Notes: a model not told the origin generated them from the sequence alone. Numbered from the stretch's first letter, positions 13,130-19,282 are shown. The stretch: DNA of 19,541 nt from Candidatus Nealsonbacteria bacterium RIFCSPHIGHO2_02_FULL_43_13 (GCA_001819295.1 MHMD01000017.1:1-19541); one strand, 5' to 3'. Translations and numbers: made by a program.

Positions 13130-14037
13130 TATATTTTAAAATTATGTGGAACGATCTGTAAAACCGTTTCTTTGTCCATTAAAACCATCAGTCCGGCCAA
13201 TAAGATTAAAAACACGATTGATCTTAAAATAAGAGCTGTATCTTGGACCTTAATATGGATAAAAATATTTAAAATCAAAGCAAAACCGATTAAAATTATG
13301 GAGTAAAAAAGTATCTTATGGGCAATCCCAAAGTAGTCGGTGGTGATAAACTGCGCCGCAGCCGCCACCCTCGTATCAGTCTCGGCTACTTTTCGTTCGG
13401 TTGTGATAATCACTGGCTCTTCAACCTTAACTTCTTTCGACAGCGAACCCGCCACTGAGCTTACCGTCTCAGCAGGCGAACCAAAACTTTGCACCACCAA
13501 AGTTGTTTCTTGACCGTTAAGCTCTCCGGTCAAAACTGCGATGCCGATTTCCTGAAAACCAGGATTGAGAAGATTGGCTCGATGAGATGGAGAATCAATC
13601 CAAGCATCAACTACTTCTTCGGAGTCAATAAAACCAACAGCTAAATTCTCTCCGGCCGCCTGATAATGGTAACCAGCGTTTCGGAACCAATACCACGGCG
13701 TAACCCCGGTCGGACTAGAATGGGCAAAATAATTATTAGCTAGCATGTCCTTAGCTTTCCCGAGAGCCACTTCATTTAATTTCATATTTTCCTTCAAAGG
13801 AGCTAACCCCAAGTCGCTTCTTTCTTGATTGGTCAAAGTAATGAGGGCATTTTTTGCCACTTCAGCAAAAAAAACCGACTTAGGAAAAGAAACTAAAAAG
13901 ACGGCAGCGAAGATGCTTGAAACAACTAACCCAATAATATAATAAAGCAAAAACTTGCTCTTCAAGAAATGAGGCCGAAAATCATTTTCAGAGCATGGAA
14001 TAAAGAGAATTTTTAATTCTGAAAACAGGCTTTTCAT
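13129..14037 (-). CDS. CAP/SCP-domain membrane protein
   Basis: The 302 aa have one N-terminal membrane helix (about residues 29-50), an extracytoplasmic CAP (SCP/PR1, YkwD-like) domain (about 63-190), a linker, and two C-terminal membrane helices (about 240-262 and 268-288). The four CAP cavity residues are present: H106 (YFAHSSP), E130 (GENLAVG), E140/E141 and H152 (DSPSHRANLL). CAP domains are secreted modules of varied and mostly unclear activity. The gene is translationally coupled to sortase (TAATG), pointing to a joint envelope role. The ATG lies eight bases after a perfect TATAAT, so the transcript should be leaderless; no Shine-Dalgarno site is seen. Confidence 0.9.
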   Translation of the reverse strand: MKSLFSELKILFIPCSENDFRPHFLKSKFLLYYIIGLVVSSIFAAVFLVSFPKSVFFAEVAKNALITLTNQERSDLGLAPLKENMKLNEVALGKAKDMLANNYFAHSSPTGVTPWYWFRNAGYHYQAAGENLAVGFIDSEEVVDAWIDSPSHRANLLNPGFQEIGIAVLTGELNGQETTLVVQSFGSPAETVSSVAGSLSKEVKVEEPVIITTERKVAETDTRVAAAAQFITTDYFGIAHKILFYSIILIGFALILNIFIHIKVQDTALILRSIVFLILLAGLMVLMDKETVLQIVPHNFKI

Positions 14038-14045
14038 AATTAGAT

Positions 14046-14073
14046 ATTATACAATAATTAAACCTTATGTCAA
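14046..14073 (-). promoter_or_regulatory. Consensus promoter of the CAP-sortase operon
   Basis: Perfect TTGACA (14073-14068) and perfect TATAAT (14051-14046) are 16 bp apart on the minus strand. The start codon begins eight bases beyond the -10, implying a 5' leader of 0-2 nt. Confidence 0.8.
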
Positions 14074-14075
14074 GC

Positions 14076-14100
14076 AAAAACGGCGGGTATCCGCCGTTTT
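14076..14100 (-). terminator. Rho-independent terminator after the Clp-like gene
   Basis: A perfect 10-bp stem (AAAACGGCGG / CCGCCGTTTT) with a 4-base loop starts immediately after the TAG stop at 14101 and ends in T residues on the minus strand. Confidence 0.88.
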
Positions 14101-16668
14101 CTACTGTCTTCTGATTAATCGGAATTGGGAATCAATTTCCGCGCTGTCCCCTCTTTTTAATGCGCCGGATAACAGAGCTTCAGCTAAAACATTTTCAACC
14201 TTATCCTGAATCACCCGTTTCATCTGGCGGGCGCCGAAAGTCGGATTGTAGCTCAATTCGACGATTTTTTCCTTTAACGACAGCGTGATAAGAAAATCAA
14301 TGCCTTTTTCCTTGAGATGGTTCTTTAGAGACTTCAGCATAAGTTCCGCAATGTCCAAAAGGTTTTCTTTGCTTAAAGGCTTAAATACGACCATCGCATC
14401 AAAACGATTGATAAATTCCGGGCGGAAGATGCCTTTTTCAAAAATATAATCAAGAAGTTTCTGTTTAACGTCCGCCCACTCGCCCGGCGTTTTTAAAGCT
14501 TCCAAAATTACTTGGTAGGCCGCGTTGCTCGTGGCAATAATAATGGAATTTTTAAAATCAACTTTCTTGCCCTGGCCATCGGTTAAAAACCCCTCATCCA
14601 AAACCTGTAAAAATAAGTTTAAAACATTGGGATGGGCTTTTTCGATCTCGTCTAAAAGGATCAGAGAAAAAGGATTTTCAATGACGGGAGTGGTAAGCAA
14701 TCCTTCTTCGCCAATGCTACCGATAAGTCTGGGAATGTCTTTTGTGTCCTGGAACTCCGACATATCCAACCGGATCATTTTGGACTCCGAACCGAAATAA
14801 ATCTGAGCCAAGGCTTTTGATGTTTCAGTTTTTCCCACCCCGGTGGGGCCTAAAAAGAGAAAAGTGCCCATGGGGCCATGTCTCGCGCTCACTTCCGCTC
14901 TAGCTCTTCTTAGGGCGGTTGAAACCTCTCTGACTGCTTCTTCCTGGTTGATAATCCTTTGATGAATCAGATTCTCTAGATCAAGCAGAATATTTTTTTC
15001 TTTATTCGCCATATCACCCAAAGGTACCTGAGCTTTTTCAGCGACAATAGTGTTTACGTGGGAAGGCAGCAGGACATCAGCTTTAAATGTTTTTTTGGCA
15101 TAAATCACGGTTTCATCAAGCAAATCTAAGGCTTTTTTGGGAAAGGGCAAGGAACTGAGATAACGCCGGCTTAATGAAATTATTTCTCTCAAAGACGGGT
15201 AACTGATGAAAATTTTGTATTTTTGTTCTAAAAATGGAACTAAATTCTCTAGAGCCATTAATGTCTCCTGTTCAGAAATTTCAGACACCTCGACTTTCTC
15301 AAAAAGATTCAGAATCGACAGGTTTTGTTCGATGTTTTTGTGCAATCCGACAAAACTACACACCGCTACAATTTGGAATTCGGGTAAATTGAGATAAGGA
15401 GAGATAATCCCGGCAATATCCGCCGTGCCCGGCCCGGGCTTTGTGCTGATAAAATTGTGGAATTCGTCAATCACTAAAATCACATTACCCGCAGCCACGA
15501 CTTCCTGAAAAATCTTATCTAAAACGCTTTCCAGCTCATCAATAGTTTTAGTTTGCGCCATCAATCCCGGCATATTTAATTCCACCACTCTTTTATAATT
15601 AACATCAGGCAGGCTTTGGCCTAAAACGGCTTTCCTAACCAATCCTTGGATTACGCCTTTTCGGCCGACTCCCGGTTCGCCCACCAAGAGAGCGTTGTTA
15701 TATTCTCGCCGAGCCAAGATCCTTTCAGCCTGTTCAATCTCTTTTGTGTGCCCGATTATTTCTGGAAACCCCTCTTTTTGAGCGATCTCCGTCCAATCAA
15801 TAGAATATTTGTCTAAAGTCAAAGTATAACCGGCCGTCCATTCCTTGGCCAAGGTCCCTTGATGCATCAAATTATGATATTCCCACCATCTCTTTTTTTC
15901 TTGAATATTGTTTTTCAAAGATTCCAGCCACCAGCTTAAATTTTCGATATCGGCATTTTTTAAATTAGCGTTAGTCAATATTCTTTGGAATACCGGGTCG
16001 TAAATAGCTAAGGCGCTCAAGACGTCGCCCACCATGACGTGCTGATGTTTTCTTCTCTGGGCAATTTTTAACGCTTCCCAAATGGTATCTTGATAGTCTT
16101 GAGTGTAACCCAGGCCGTTTTGGGCGTTTAACTCATACTCCCTCACTTTAATTCTCAAAATAGACTTTATTTCATTAAGATCCAGAAGGCCGCGAGAAAA
16201 AATAAATTCAAGCCCCTGCGTTTTCTCAAGCAGAAAATGAAACAGGGCCGTGGAATTAGTCGGCGGCAGTTCGGGAGAATCGGCGAATTTATCAGCCGCG
16301 TATACGGCTTTAGCCGTCTCAAAGTCTAAAAATTCGGCCAGATTTATTCTCTTCACGCCGTCTAAAGCGTCGTTGATGGCAAGGGTTAACTTAGGTTTTT
16401 TAAGTTTAAGGTTAAAAAAAGAAATTTCTAACCAAAACCCGATCGATAAAGCGGCGAAAATAAGAAAAAATCCCAACAAAGTCGCGTTAGATCTGTCAGA
16501 AAAATTACTGCCTAAAAAACCGTATAAAAATAGCAGGAAATCAAAAATAAGCAAAAGAAAAAATATTCTTTTAAAGGCCTTAGCCAAACTGAAAACCTGG
16601 AGACGGGACCATTTGATCGTTTGATAAATTTGAGCCTTTTTTAAATTAAAGGAGAATTTTAAATCCAT
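14101..16668 (-). CDS. Membrane-anchored Clp-like double-AAA+ ATPase with degenerate first domain
   Basis: The 855 aa protein has two N-terminal membrane helices (about 35-52 and 63-82), a ClpN-like helical region (about 140-250), AAA+ domain D1 (about 300-520) and AAA+ domain D2 plus small domain (about 565-855). D2 is intact: GPTGVGKT (607-614), LILLDEIEKAHP with D673/E674, TSNA (713-716), and RPEFINRF with R755. D1 keeps Walker B (VILVIDEF, D401/E402), but its P-loop reads GEPGVGRK instead of GEPGVGKT. The usual ERRF arginine region reads NLFE. The D1 KYRG and D2 GYVG pore loops and the ClpP-binding IGF-type loop are not recognisable. So it is related to ClpC/ClpB but probably neither a ClpP partner nor a standard threading unfoldase (inference). 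It overlaps the upstream membrane gene by 23 bp. Confidence 0.85.
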   Translation of the reverse strand: MDLKFSFNLKKAQIYQTIKWSRLQVFSLAKAFKRIFFLLLIFDFLLFLYGFLGSNFSDRSNATLLGFFLIFAALSIGFWLEISFFNLKLKKPKLTLAINDALDGVKRINLAEFLDFETAKAVYAADKFADSPELPPTNSTALFHFLLEKTQGLEFIFSRGLLDLNEIKSILRIKVREYELNAQNGLGYTQDYQDTIWEALKIAQRRKHQHVMVGDVLSALAIYDPVFQRILTNANLKNADIENLSWWLESLKNNIQEKKRWWEYHNLMHQGTLAKEWTAGYTLTLDKYSIDWTEIAQKEGFPEIIGHTKEIEQAERILARREYNNALLVGEPGVGRKGVIQGLVRKAVLGQSLPDVNYKRVVELNMPGLMAQTKTIDELESVLDKIFQEVVAAGNVILVIDEFHNFISTKPGPGTADIAGIISPYLNLPEFQIVAVCSFVGLHKNIEQNLSILNLFEKVEVSEISEQETLMALENLVPFLEQKYKIFISYPSLREIISLSRRYLSSLPFPKKALDLLDETVIYAKKTFKADVLLPSHVNTIVAEKAQVPLGDMANKEKNILLDLENLIHQRIINQEEAVREVSTALRRARAEVSARHGPMGTFLFLGPTGVGKTETSKALAQIYFGSESKMIRLDMSEFQDTKDIPRLIGSIGEEGLLTTPVIENPFSLILLDEIEKAHPNVLNLFLQVLDEGFLTDGQGKKVDFKNSIIIATSNAAYQVILEALKTPGEWADVKQKLLDYIFEKGIFRPEFINRFDAMVVFKPLSKENLLDIAELMLKSLKNHLKEKGIDFLITLSLKEKIVELSYNPTFGARQMKRVIQDKVENVLAEALLSGALKRGDSAEIDSQFRLIRRQ

Positions 16669-17029
16669 AGATAAAACTAAGAGCTAAAAGAATTGGCAAA
16701 ACTAACCAAATTAAAAGAACCGTGCTGCCTACTAAAAATACCGAAACCTCTGTCAATAATCCGAGAACGATTAAAACGCTTCTCATGATGGCGCCGAGAA
16801 TCCGAGAAGTCATATTAAAAGTAAAAACTTCGAAGTACTTAGTGAAACTGAATCCTTTACCGTAAGAATATTGATAGCGCCGCCAAGGCGAGAACCAAGT
16901 TTTTAAAAGCAAAGGGACCGACCAATAATTCAAATTAAACTTGAGACAGTTTTGCCACGCACCTAAAATACCTTTTGTGGTATCAAAAAAGTGCCACGTT
17001 AAATATTGAATGACAATATTCCGGCTCAT
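16646..17029 (-). CDS. Small membrane protein upstream of the Clp-like ATPase
   Basis: The 127 aa protein is not recognised. It has a tryptophan-rich amphipathic N-terminal half (residues 10-70, with WFSPWRRYQYSYGKGF) and two closely spaced hydrophobic helices at the C-terminal end (about 78-100 and 104-124). The ATG at 17029 is preferred over a TTG three bases earlier. An extended -10 (TGCTACAAT) lies seven bases before the ATG, and no Shine-Dalgarno site is seen. The 23-bp overlap with the Clp-like gene implies coupled translation and suggests that the two proteins work together in the membrane. Confidence 0.75.
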   Translation of the reverse strand: MSRNIVIQYLTWHFFDTTKGILGAWQNCLKFNLNYWSVPLLLKTWFSPWRRYQYSYGKGFSFTKYFEVFTFNMTSRILGAIMRSVLIVLGLLTEVSVFLVGSTVLLIWLVLPILLALSFIYGFKILL

Positions 17030-17057
17030 CAATTATATTGTAGCACAAAAAATAAAG

Positions 17058-17131
17058 TGGGCGCATCTGGACTCGAACCAGAGACCTTTGCAATGTGAAT
17101 GCAACGCTCTAACCAACTGAGCTATGCGCCC
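17058..17131 (-). tRNA. tRNA-Val (anticodon CAC)
   Basis: The cloverleaf on the minus strand is acceptor GGGCGCA/TGCGCCC, D arm GCTC...GAGC, anticodon stem TTGCA/TGCAA with loop TTCACAT (anticodon CAC, reading GUG), variable loop AGGTC, and T arm TCTGG-TTCGAGT-CCAGA. The discriminator base is A. CCA is not encoded. It is followed after 28 bp by the membrane-protein/Clp-like pair. Confidence 0.95.
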
Positions 17132-17142
17132 CTAACACCGTT

Positions 17143-17151
17143 ATTTTAGCA
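17143..17151 (-). promoter_or_regulatory. Extended -10 promoter element before tRNA-Val
   Basis: TGCTAAAAT on the minus strand lies 11 bp before the tRNA-Val 5' end. A similar extended -10 (TGCTACAAT) precedes the next gene at 17029. No clear -35 is present. Confidence 0.4.
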
Positions 17152-17161
17152 TTTTATCTCG

Positions 17162-17195
17162 CAAAAACAATCCCGTCCCGCTTAGCGGGACGGGA
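17162..17195 (-). terminator. Rho-independent terminator after the MscS-like gene
   Basis: A perfect 11-bp GC-rich stem (TCCCGTCCCGC / GCGGGACGGGA) has a 3-base loop and is followed on the minus strand by TTGTTTTTG. It lies about 28 bases after the stop at 17223. Confidence 0.8.
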
Positions 17196-17222
17196 CAAAT
17201 TCGAGTTCTAGAACCGGAATTT

Positions 17223-17900
17223 TTAGCCTTTCAATTTCTTGTATAAATCTCGCAAAATGTCCGTGGCGACTTCTTTTCCGCCCAATCCAAAGGCAAGTCC
17301 CGCCGCAATGACGATCACCGCGATCAAGCCGGTAAATAGGGTCTGGATTAAGGACGGGGCCACTTGCAACTGAATCAAAATAGCCAAAATGGCGAAAACC
17401 CAGATTGACCATCTGATAATTGCCGCGACCACCTGCCCATATCCCACCTTGATTGATTCGACGGCAGCTCTGACCACCTTCTCTAAGATATCGGTGATAA
17501 TCACCGTGACCACTAAGATAAAGGCGGCGACTACGACATTGGGCAAATATCCTATAATATTACCCAAGAATCCGGCGAATCCTTTTAGGCCCAAAACTTC
17601 CACCGCGGCCATTAAAAAGACAACGACAAAAACCCATTTAACGATAGCTCCGATAAAAGCCGAGGCGTCCACTTTAATGTCGGCCTTGGCTAAAGCTTCG
17701 TCCCAGTTCCCTTTTTCGAAGATCTGGTTAAATCTTATTTTCTTTAAGATTTCGGCAATTAATTTGCCTAAACCAACCGAGATAGACCAGCCGACGACAA
17801 AAACGACGACGGCGCCGATCAGGGCTGGAACAAAGGCCACGAATCCTTGCCAAAGATTTTGCAAGGCGTCGATGGTGACTGAATACCAATCTAAAATCAT
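17223..17900 (-). CDS. Mechanosensitive-channel-like TM-helix protein (MscS-related, no beta domain)
   Basis: The 225 aa are mostly hydrophobic, with about five membrane helices. The repeated pattern (VPALIGAVVVFVVGWSISVGLGKL ... LPNVVVAAFILVVTVIITDILEKVV) is the 'conserved TM helix' seen at the N-terminus of some MscS-family channels. The end, AAGLAFGLGGKEVATDILRDLYKK, matches the pore-helix/end signature of such proteins (GLGGKExA). The MscS beta domain and C-terminal cage are missing, as is usual in this short subfamily. Channel activity is inference. TATAAT lies nine bases before the ATG, so the mRNA could be near-leaderless; a second perfect TATAAT at 18027-18022 could give a leader of about 115 nt. 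Confidence 0.85.
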   Translation of the reverse strand: MILDWYSVTIDALQNLWQGFVAFVPALIGAVVVFVVGWSISVGLGKLIAEILKKIRFNQIFEKGNWDEALAKADIKVDASAFIGAIVKWVFVVVFLMAAVEVLGLKGFAGFLGNIIGYLPNVVVAAFILVVTVIITDILEKVVRAAVESIKVGYGQVVAAIIRWSIWVFAILAILIQLQVAPSLIQTLFTGLIAVIVIAAGLAFGLGGKEVATDILRDLYKKLKG

Positions 17901-17918
17901 AAAATTAAGATTATAATG

Positions 17919-17991
17919 CGAATTCTACGAATAACTATCCGAATTCTACGAATATTCGTAACATTCGGATACGAATTCGTGTCATTCGGAT
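17919..17991. repeat. 21-bp-periodic ATTCG/CGAAT repeat block
   Basis: CGAATTCTACGAATA occurs at 17919 and 17940, and ATTCGGAT at 17963 and 17984; both pairs are exactly 21 bp apart. Between them lie the perfect palindromes TACGAATATTCGTA (17947-17960) and ACGAATTCGT (17971-17980). The 21-bp period is two turns of the helix. The block lies in the promoter/leader region of the MscS-like gene. Confidence 0.7.
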
Positions 17992-18059
17992 TATGTTTTT
18001 TCGACCTTTAGAGATTAGTGTATTATACCCTTAATAGAGCAAACAAAAAAGCCGTCCCC

Positions 18060-18068
18060 TGTGGATAA
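18060..18068 (-). promoter_or_regulatory. Perfect DnaA-box consensus match
   Basis: TGTGGATAA is the complement of TTATCCACA and directly abuts the first hairpin of the array. Other perfect matches are at 10131-10139 and 10226-10234. A 9-mer is expected about 0.15 times in a window this size on both strands together, so three is more than chance. Binding is not shown. Confidence 0.35.
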
Positions 18069-18144
18069 CTGTGAACCAGAGCATAGCTCGGTTCACAGCC
18101 CCGAACCGAACTTCGTTCTGGTTCGGGGCCCTAAAATCTAGGGC
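18069..18144. repeat. Array of three back-to-back hairpins
   Basis: Hairpin 1 (18069-18098) has a 9-bp outer stem CTGTGAACC/GGTTCACAG, one bulged A on the left arm, a 4-bp inner stem GAGC/GCTC and an ATA loop. Hairpin 2 (18099-18128) has the same plan: 9-bp CCCCGAACC/GGTTCGGGG, 4-bp GAAC/GTTC, loop TTC, with the bulge (T) on the right arm. Hairpin 3 (18128-18144) is GCCCTA/TAGGGC with a 5-base loop. No unpaired base separates hairpins 1 and 2, and hairpins 2 and 3 share one base. Confidence 0.8.
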
Positions 18145-18186
18145 AAAGCTCAATTCAGGGTAATGAATAAAAATTTTCTTTTACTA

Positions 18187-18267
18187 AAATGTGGTTCGAG
18201 ACGATATTTTTCCGGTTCTTTGGCAGTTTTTGCCTCGCAAAACGAGGCGACAATTTCAAGTTTCTCT
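18187..18267 (-). other. Element A: hairpin plus conserved flank, related to the candidate RNA at 19069-19247
   Basis: Minus strand: AACTTGAAATTGTC is followed directly by a hairpin (GCCTCG/CGAGGC, 18231-18247), a spacer, and then AAAAATATCGTCTCG. The same opening word (shared GACAATTTCAAGTTT at 18249-18263 and 19227-19241 on the plus strand) sits against a different hairpin in the candidate RNA, and that element also ends in AAAAAATCGTCCGAG. I saw no promoter for this copy. Confidence 0.4.
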
Positions 18268-18301
18268 TTGGTGGCAAATCCCAGAAAAGAAAAACAATAA
18301 C

Positions 18302-18332
18302 AAAAGCTCCCCGGATAAATCCAGAGAGCCTT
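18302..18332 (-). terminator. Rho-independent terminator of the 18377-18970 gene
   Basis: On the minus strand AAGGCTCTCTGGA pairs with TCCGGGGAGCTTT (some G-U pairs) around a TTTA loop and is followed by T residues. It starts about 45 bases after the stop codon. Confidence 0.7.
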
Positions 18333-18376
18333 AAGCTTGCGCCCTTGTGATGGTTACTGTTTGCTACGTGAGAGAG

Positions 18377-18970
18377 CTACTCGTCGCTGTGTAGCCGCCT
18401 TTCTGCCTCATCAATCTTCGGACCGAGTACACCCGCCATATCATCAAGACCAAGGCGGAATGTATTGAAGGTACCTACTCCTGGTATCTCGACGTCTTGC
18501 TCGCGCTTGGACTTTTCGCCGAGGCGACTCCTGGTCATTTTGGCGGCGTCGAGAACACCAATCAAATGGGCTACCCGAGTAGTTGACGGATTCACATCCC
18601 CCGTTTCTCTCAAGCTTTTAATAGCGTCCTCAGCAGCTCCTTCTCCGTTATAGTCGGGATCGTCGTACCGGCTAGCGTCAAATTCTTCGTCGCTGGTAAG
18701 GTCTACCTTCATCGGCCTCCCGCCGAGATAGTTAAAGTAGATGTACTTAACTGCCGGTCGCTTCTCGATTTCCCATTTCCAGAAAAGGAACTTCTTTGTC
18801 ACCGTTACTCTCTCAAAGTAGTAGCGAAAGATTTCCCTTGCCTGCTCCACGGTCATGGGCGTGGGGTTATATTGCATAAATCCCATGCCTCCGGTTATGG
18901 CCCGGTTGTAGAGAGCCGCTAACACCTCTGCCTTATCCAGCCCTTTTATAGAAACCATTCTCTTATCCAA
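18377..18970 (-). CDS. Conserved phage/plasmid-type hypothetical protein, extended (TTG start)
   Basis: The segments VSIKGLDKAEVLAALYNRA, GGMGFMQYNPTPMTVEQAREI, YFNYLGGRPMKVDL and YNGEGAAEDAI match, from memory, a short protein family (roughly 80-100 aa) common in phages, plasmids and genomic islands and without known function. Here the protein is 197 aa. It carries an insertion (about residues 50-75, with FLFWKWEIEKR) between the GMGF and YFNYL parts and an extra C-terminal region of about 90 residues. TTG at 18970 is chosen because a perfect AAGGAGGTG ends just before it with a 6-base gap. A longer frame from an ATG at 19030 is rejected because that ATG is part of the ATG-TATAAT overlap with the promoter. 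It has its own promoter and terminator, which fits an acquired cassette. Confidence 0.75.
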   Translation of the reverse strand: MDKRMVSIKGLDKAEVLAALYNRAITGGMGFMQYNPTPMTVEQAREIFRYYFERVTVTKKFLFWKWEIEKRPAVKYIYFNYLGGRPMKVDLTSDEEFDASRYDDPDYNGEGAAEDAIKSLRETGDVNPSTTRVAHLIGVLDAAKMTRSRLGEKSKREQDVEIPGVGTFNTFRLGLDDMAGVLGPKIDEAERRLHSDE

Positions 18971-19021
18971 AGAACACCTCCTTACTATTTTTGGCATGGT
19001 TGCCATTAATTCTATACAGAT

Positions 19022-19050
19022 ATTATACACCCATCTGTTAAATTTGTCAA
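19022..19050 (-). promoter_or_regulatory. Perfect consensus sigma70 promoter of the 18377-18970 gene
   Basis: TTGACA (19050-19045) and TATAAT (19027-19022) are exactly 17 bp apart on the minus strand, the ideal sigma70 spacing. The leader is about 45 nt and contains AAGGAGGTG before the TTG start. Confidence 0.88.
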
Positions 19051-19068
19051 GCTTTTGGGCGTGGTATT

Positions 19069-19088
19069 AAAAAAACGCCTTCTTGGCG
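19069..19088 (-). terminator. Rho-independent terminator of the candidate RNA
   Basis: On the minus strand CGCC-AAGAA-GGCG is followed by seven T residues. No coding frame of any length ends just upstream of it, so it appears to terminate a non-coding transcript. Confidence 0.75.
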
Positions 19089-19247
19089 ATAATTTGTGGA
19101 CTATTCTTAAATTAGCTCGGACGATTTTTTCGCCGCCCGCGGGCGGCGAGGAAAAGCCCCAAAAAATTTAACGACTTCGCCGCGTTCGGCGCTTGCCCCG
19201 TATAATCACGAAGTGATTTGTACGGGGACAATTTCAAGTTTTTCTAT
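19069..19247 (-). ncRNA. Candidate structured non-coding RNA, about 180 nt
   Basis: The interval is bounded by a promoter-like pair (19282-19254) and a terminator with seven Ts (19088-19069), and no significant coding frame is seen inside. In transcript order it holds a conserved opening (AACTTGAAATTGTC), hairpin H1 (CCCCGTA/TACGGGG outer and AATCAC/GTGATT inner stems, 19227-19196), hairpin H2 (CGCCG/CGGCG, 19191-19178), the self-complementary CGCCGCCCGCGGGCGGCG (19148-19131) and then the terminator. It matches none of tmRNA, RNase P RNA, 6S RNA or SRP RNA as far as I can tell by eye. The start is inferred from the -10 position. It could instead be intergenic repeats that happen to lie between two genes. 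Confidence 0.38.
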
Positions 19248-19253
19248 GAGTTA

Positions 19254-19282
19254 ATCATAACTTATTTCAGGAAATTTTTCAA
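19254..19282 (-). promoter_or_regulatory. Predicted promoter of the candidate RNA
   Basis: TTGAAA (19282-19277) and TATGAT (19259-19254) are 17 bp apart on the minus strand, each one mismatch from consensus. It sits between the terminator of the upstream gene and the structured region. Confidence 0.5.

Larger units (their letters stand above)
17901..18376. other. 476-bp gene-free region rich in repeats and hairpins
   Basis: No convincing gene is seen. From left to right it contains the -10 of the MscS-like gene (17910-17915), a 21-bp-periodic ATTCG repeat block (17919-17991), a second possible -10 (18022-18027), a perfect DnaA-box match (TGTGGATAA, 18060-18068), three back-to-back hairpins (18069-18144), a hairpin with a conserved flank shared with 19196-19245 (18187-18267), and the terminator of the 18377-18970 gene. 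Confidence 0.7.

Noticed and set aside
17389..17916. Threonine-rich 175-aa frame opposite the MscS-like gene
   Set aside because: Its composition (long Thr/Ala/Lys runs) is what the reverse of a hydrophobic membrane gene gives, and the opposite strand has a clear family match.
18038..18060. Terminator on the minus strand (GGACGGC followed by T6)
   Set aside because: The T tract has no adjacent complementary arm; the nearest stem (hairpin 1) ends about 18 bases before it.
17919..18144. Replication origin
   Set aside because: One DnaA-box match and AT-rich repeats are not enough; dnaA and dnaN are not present, and no strand switch is seen here. dnaB alone does not mark oriC.
18971..19030. Longer start (ATG at 19030) for the 18377-18970 gene
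   Set aside because: It overlaps the TATAAT of a consensus promoter, and the AAGGAGGTG site inside the extension points to the TTG at 18970.
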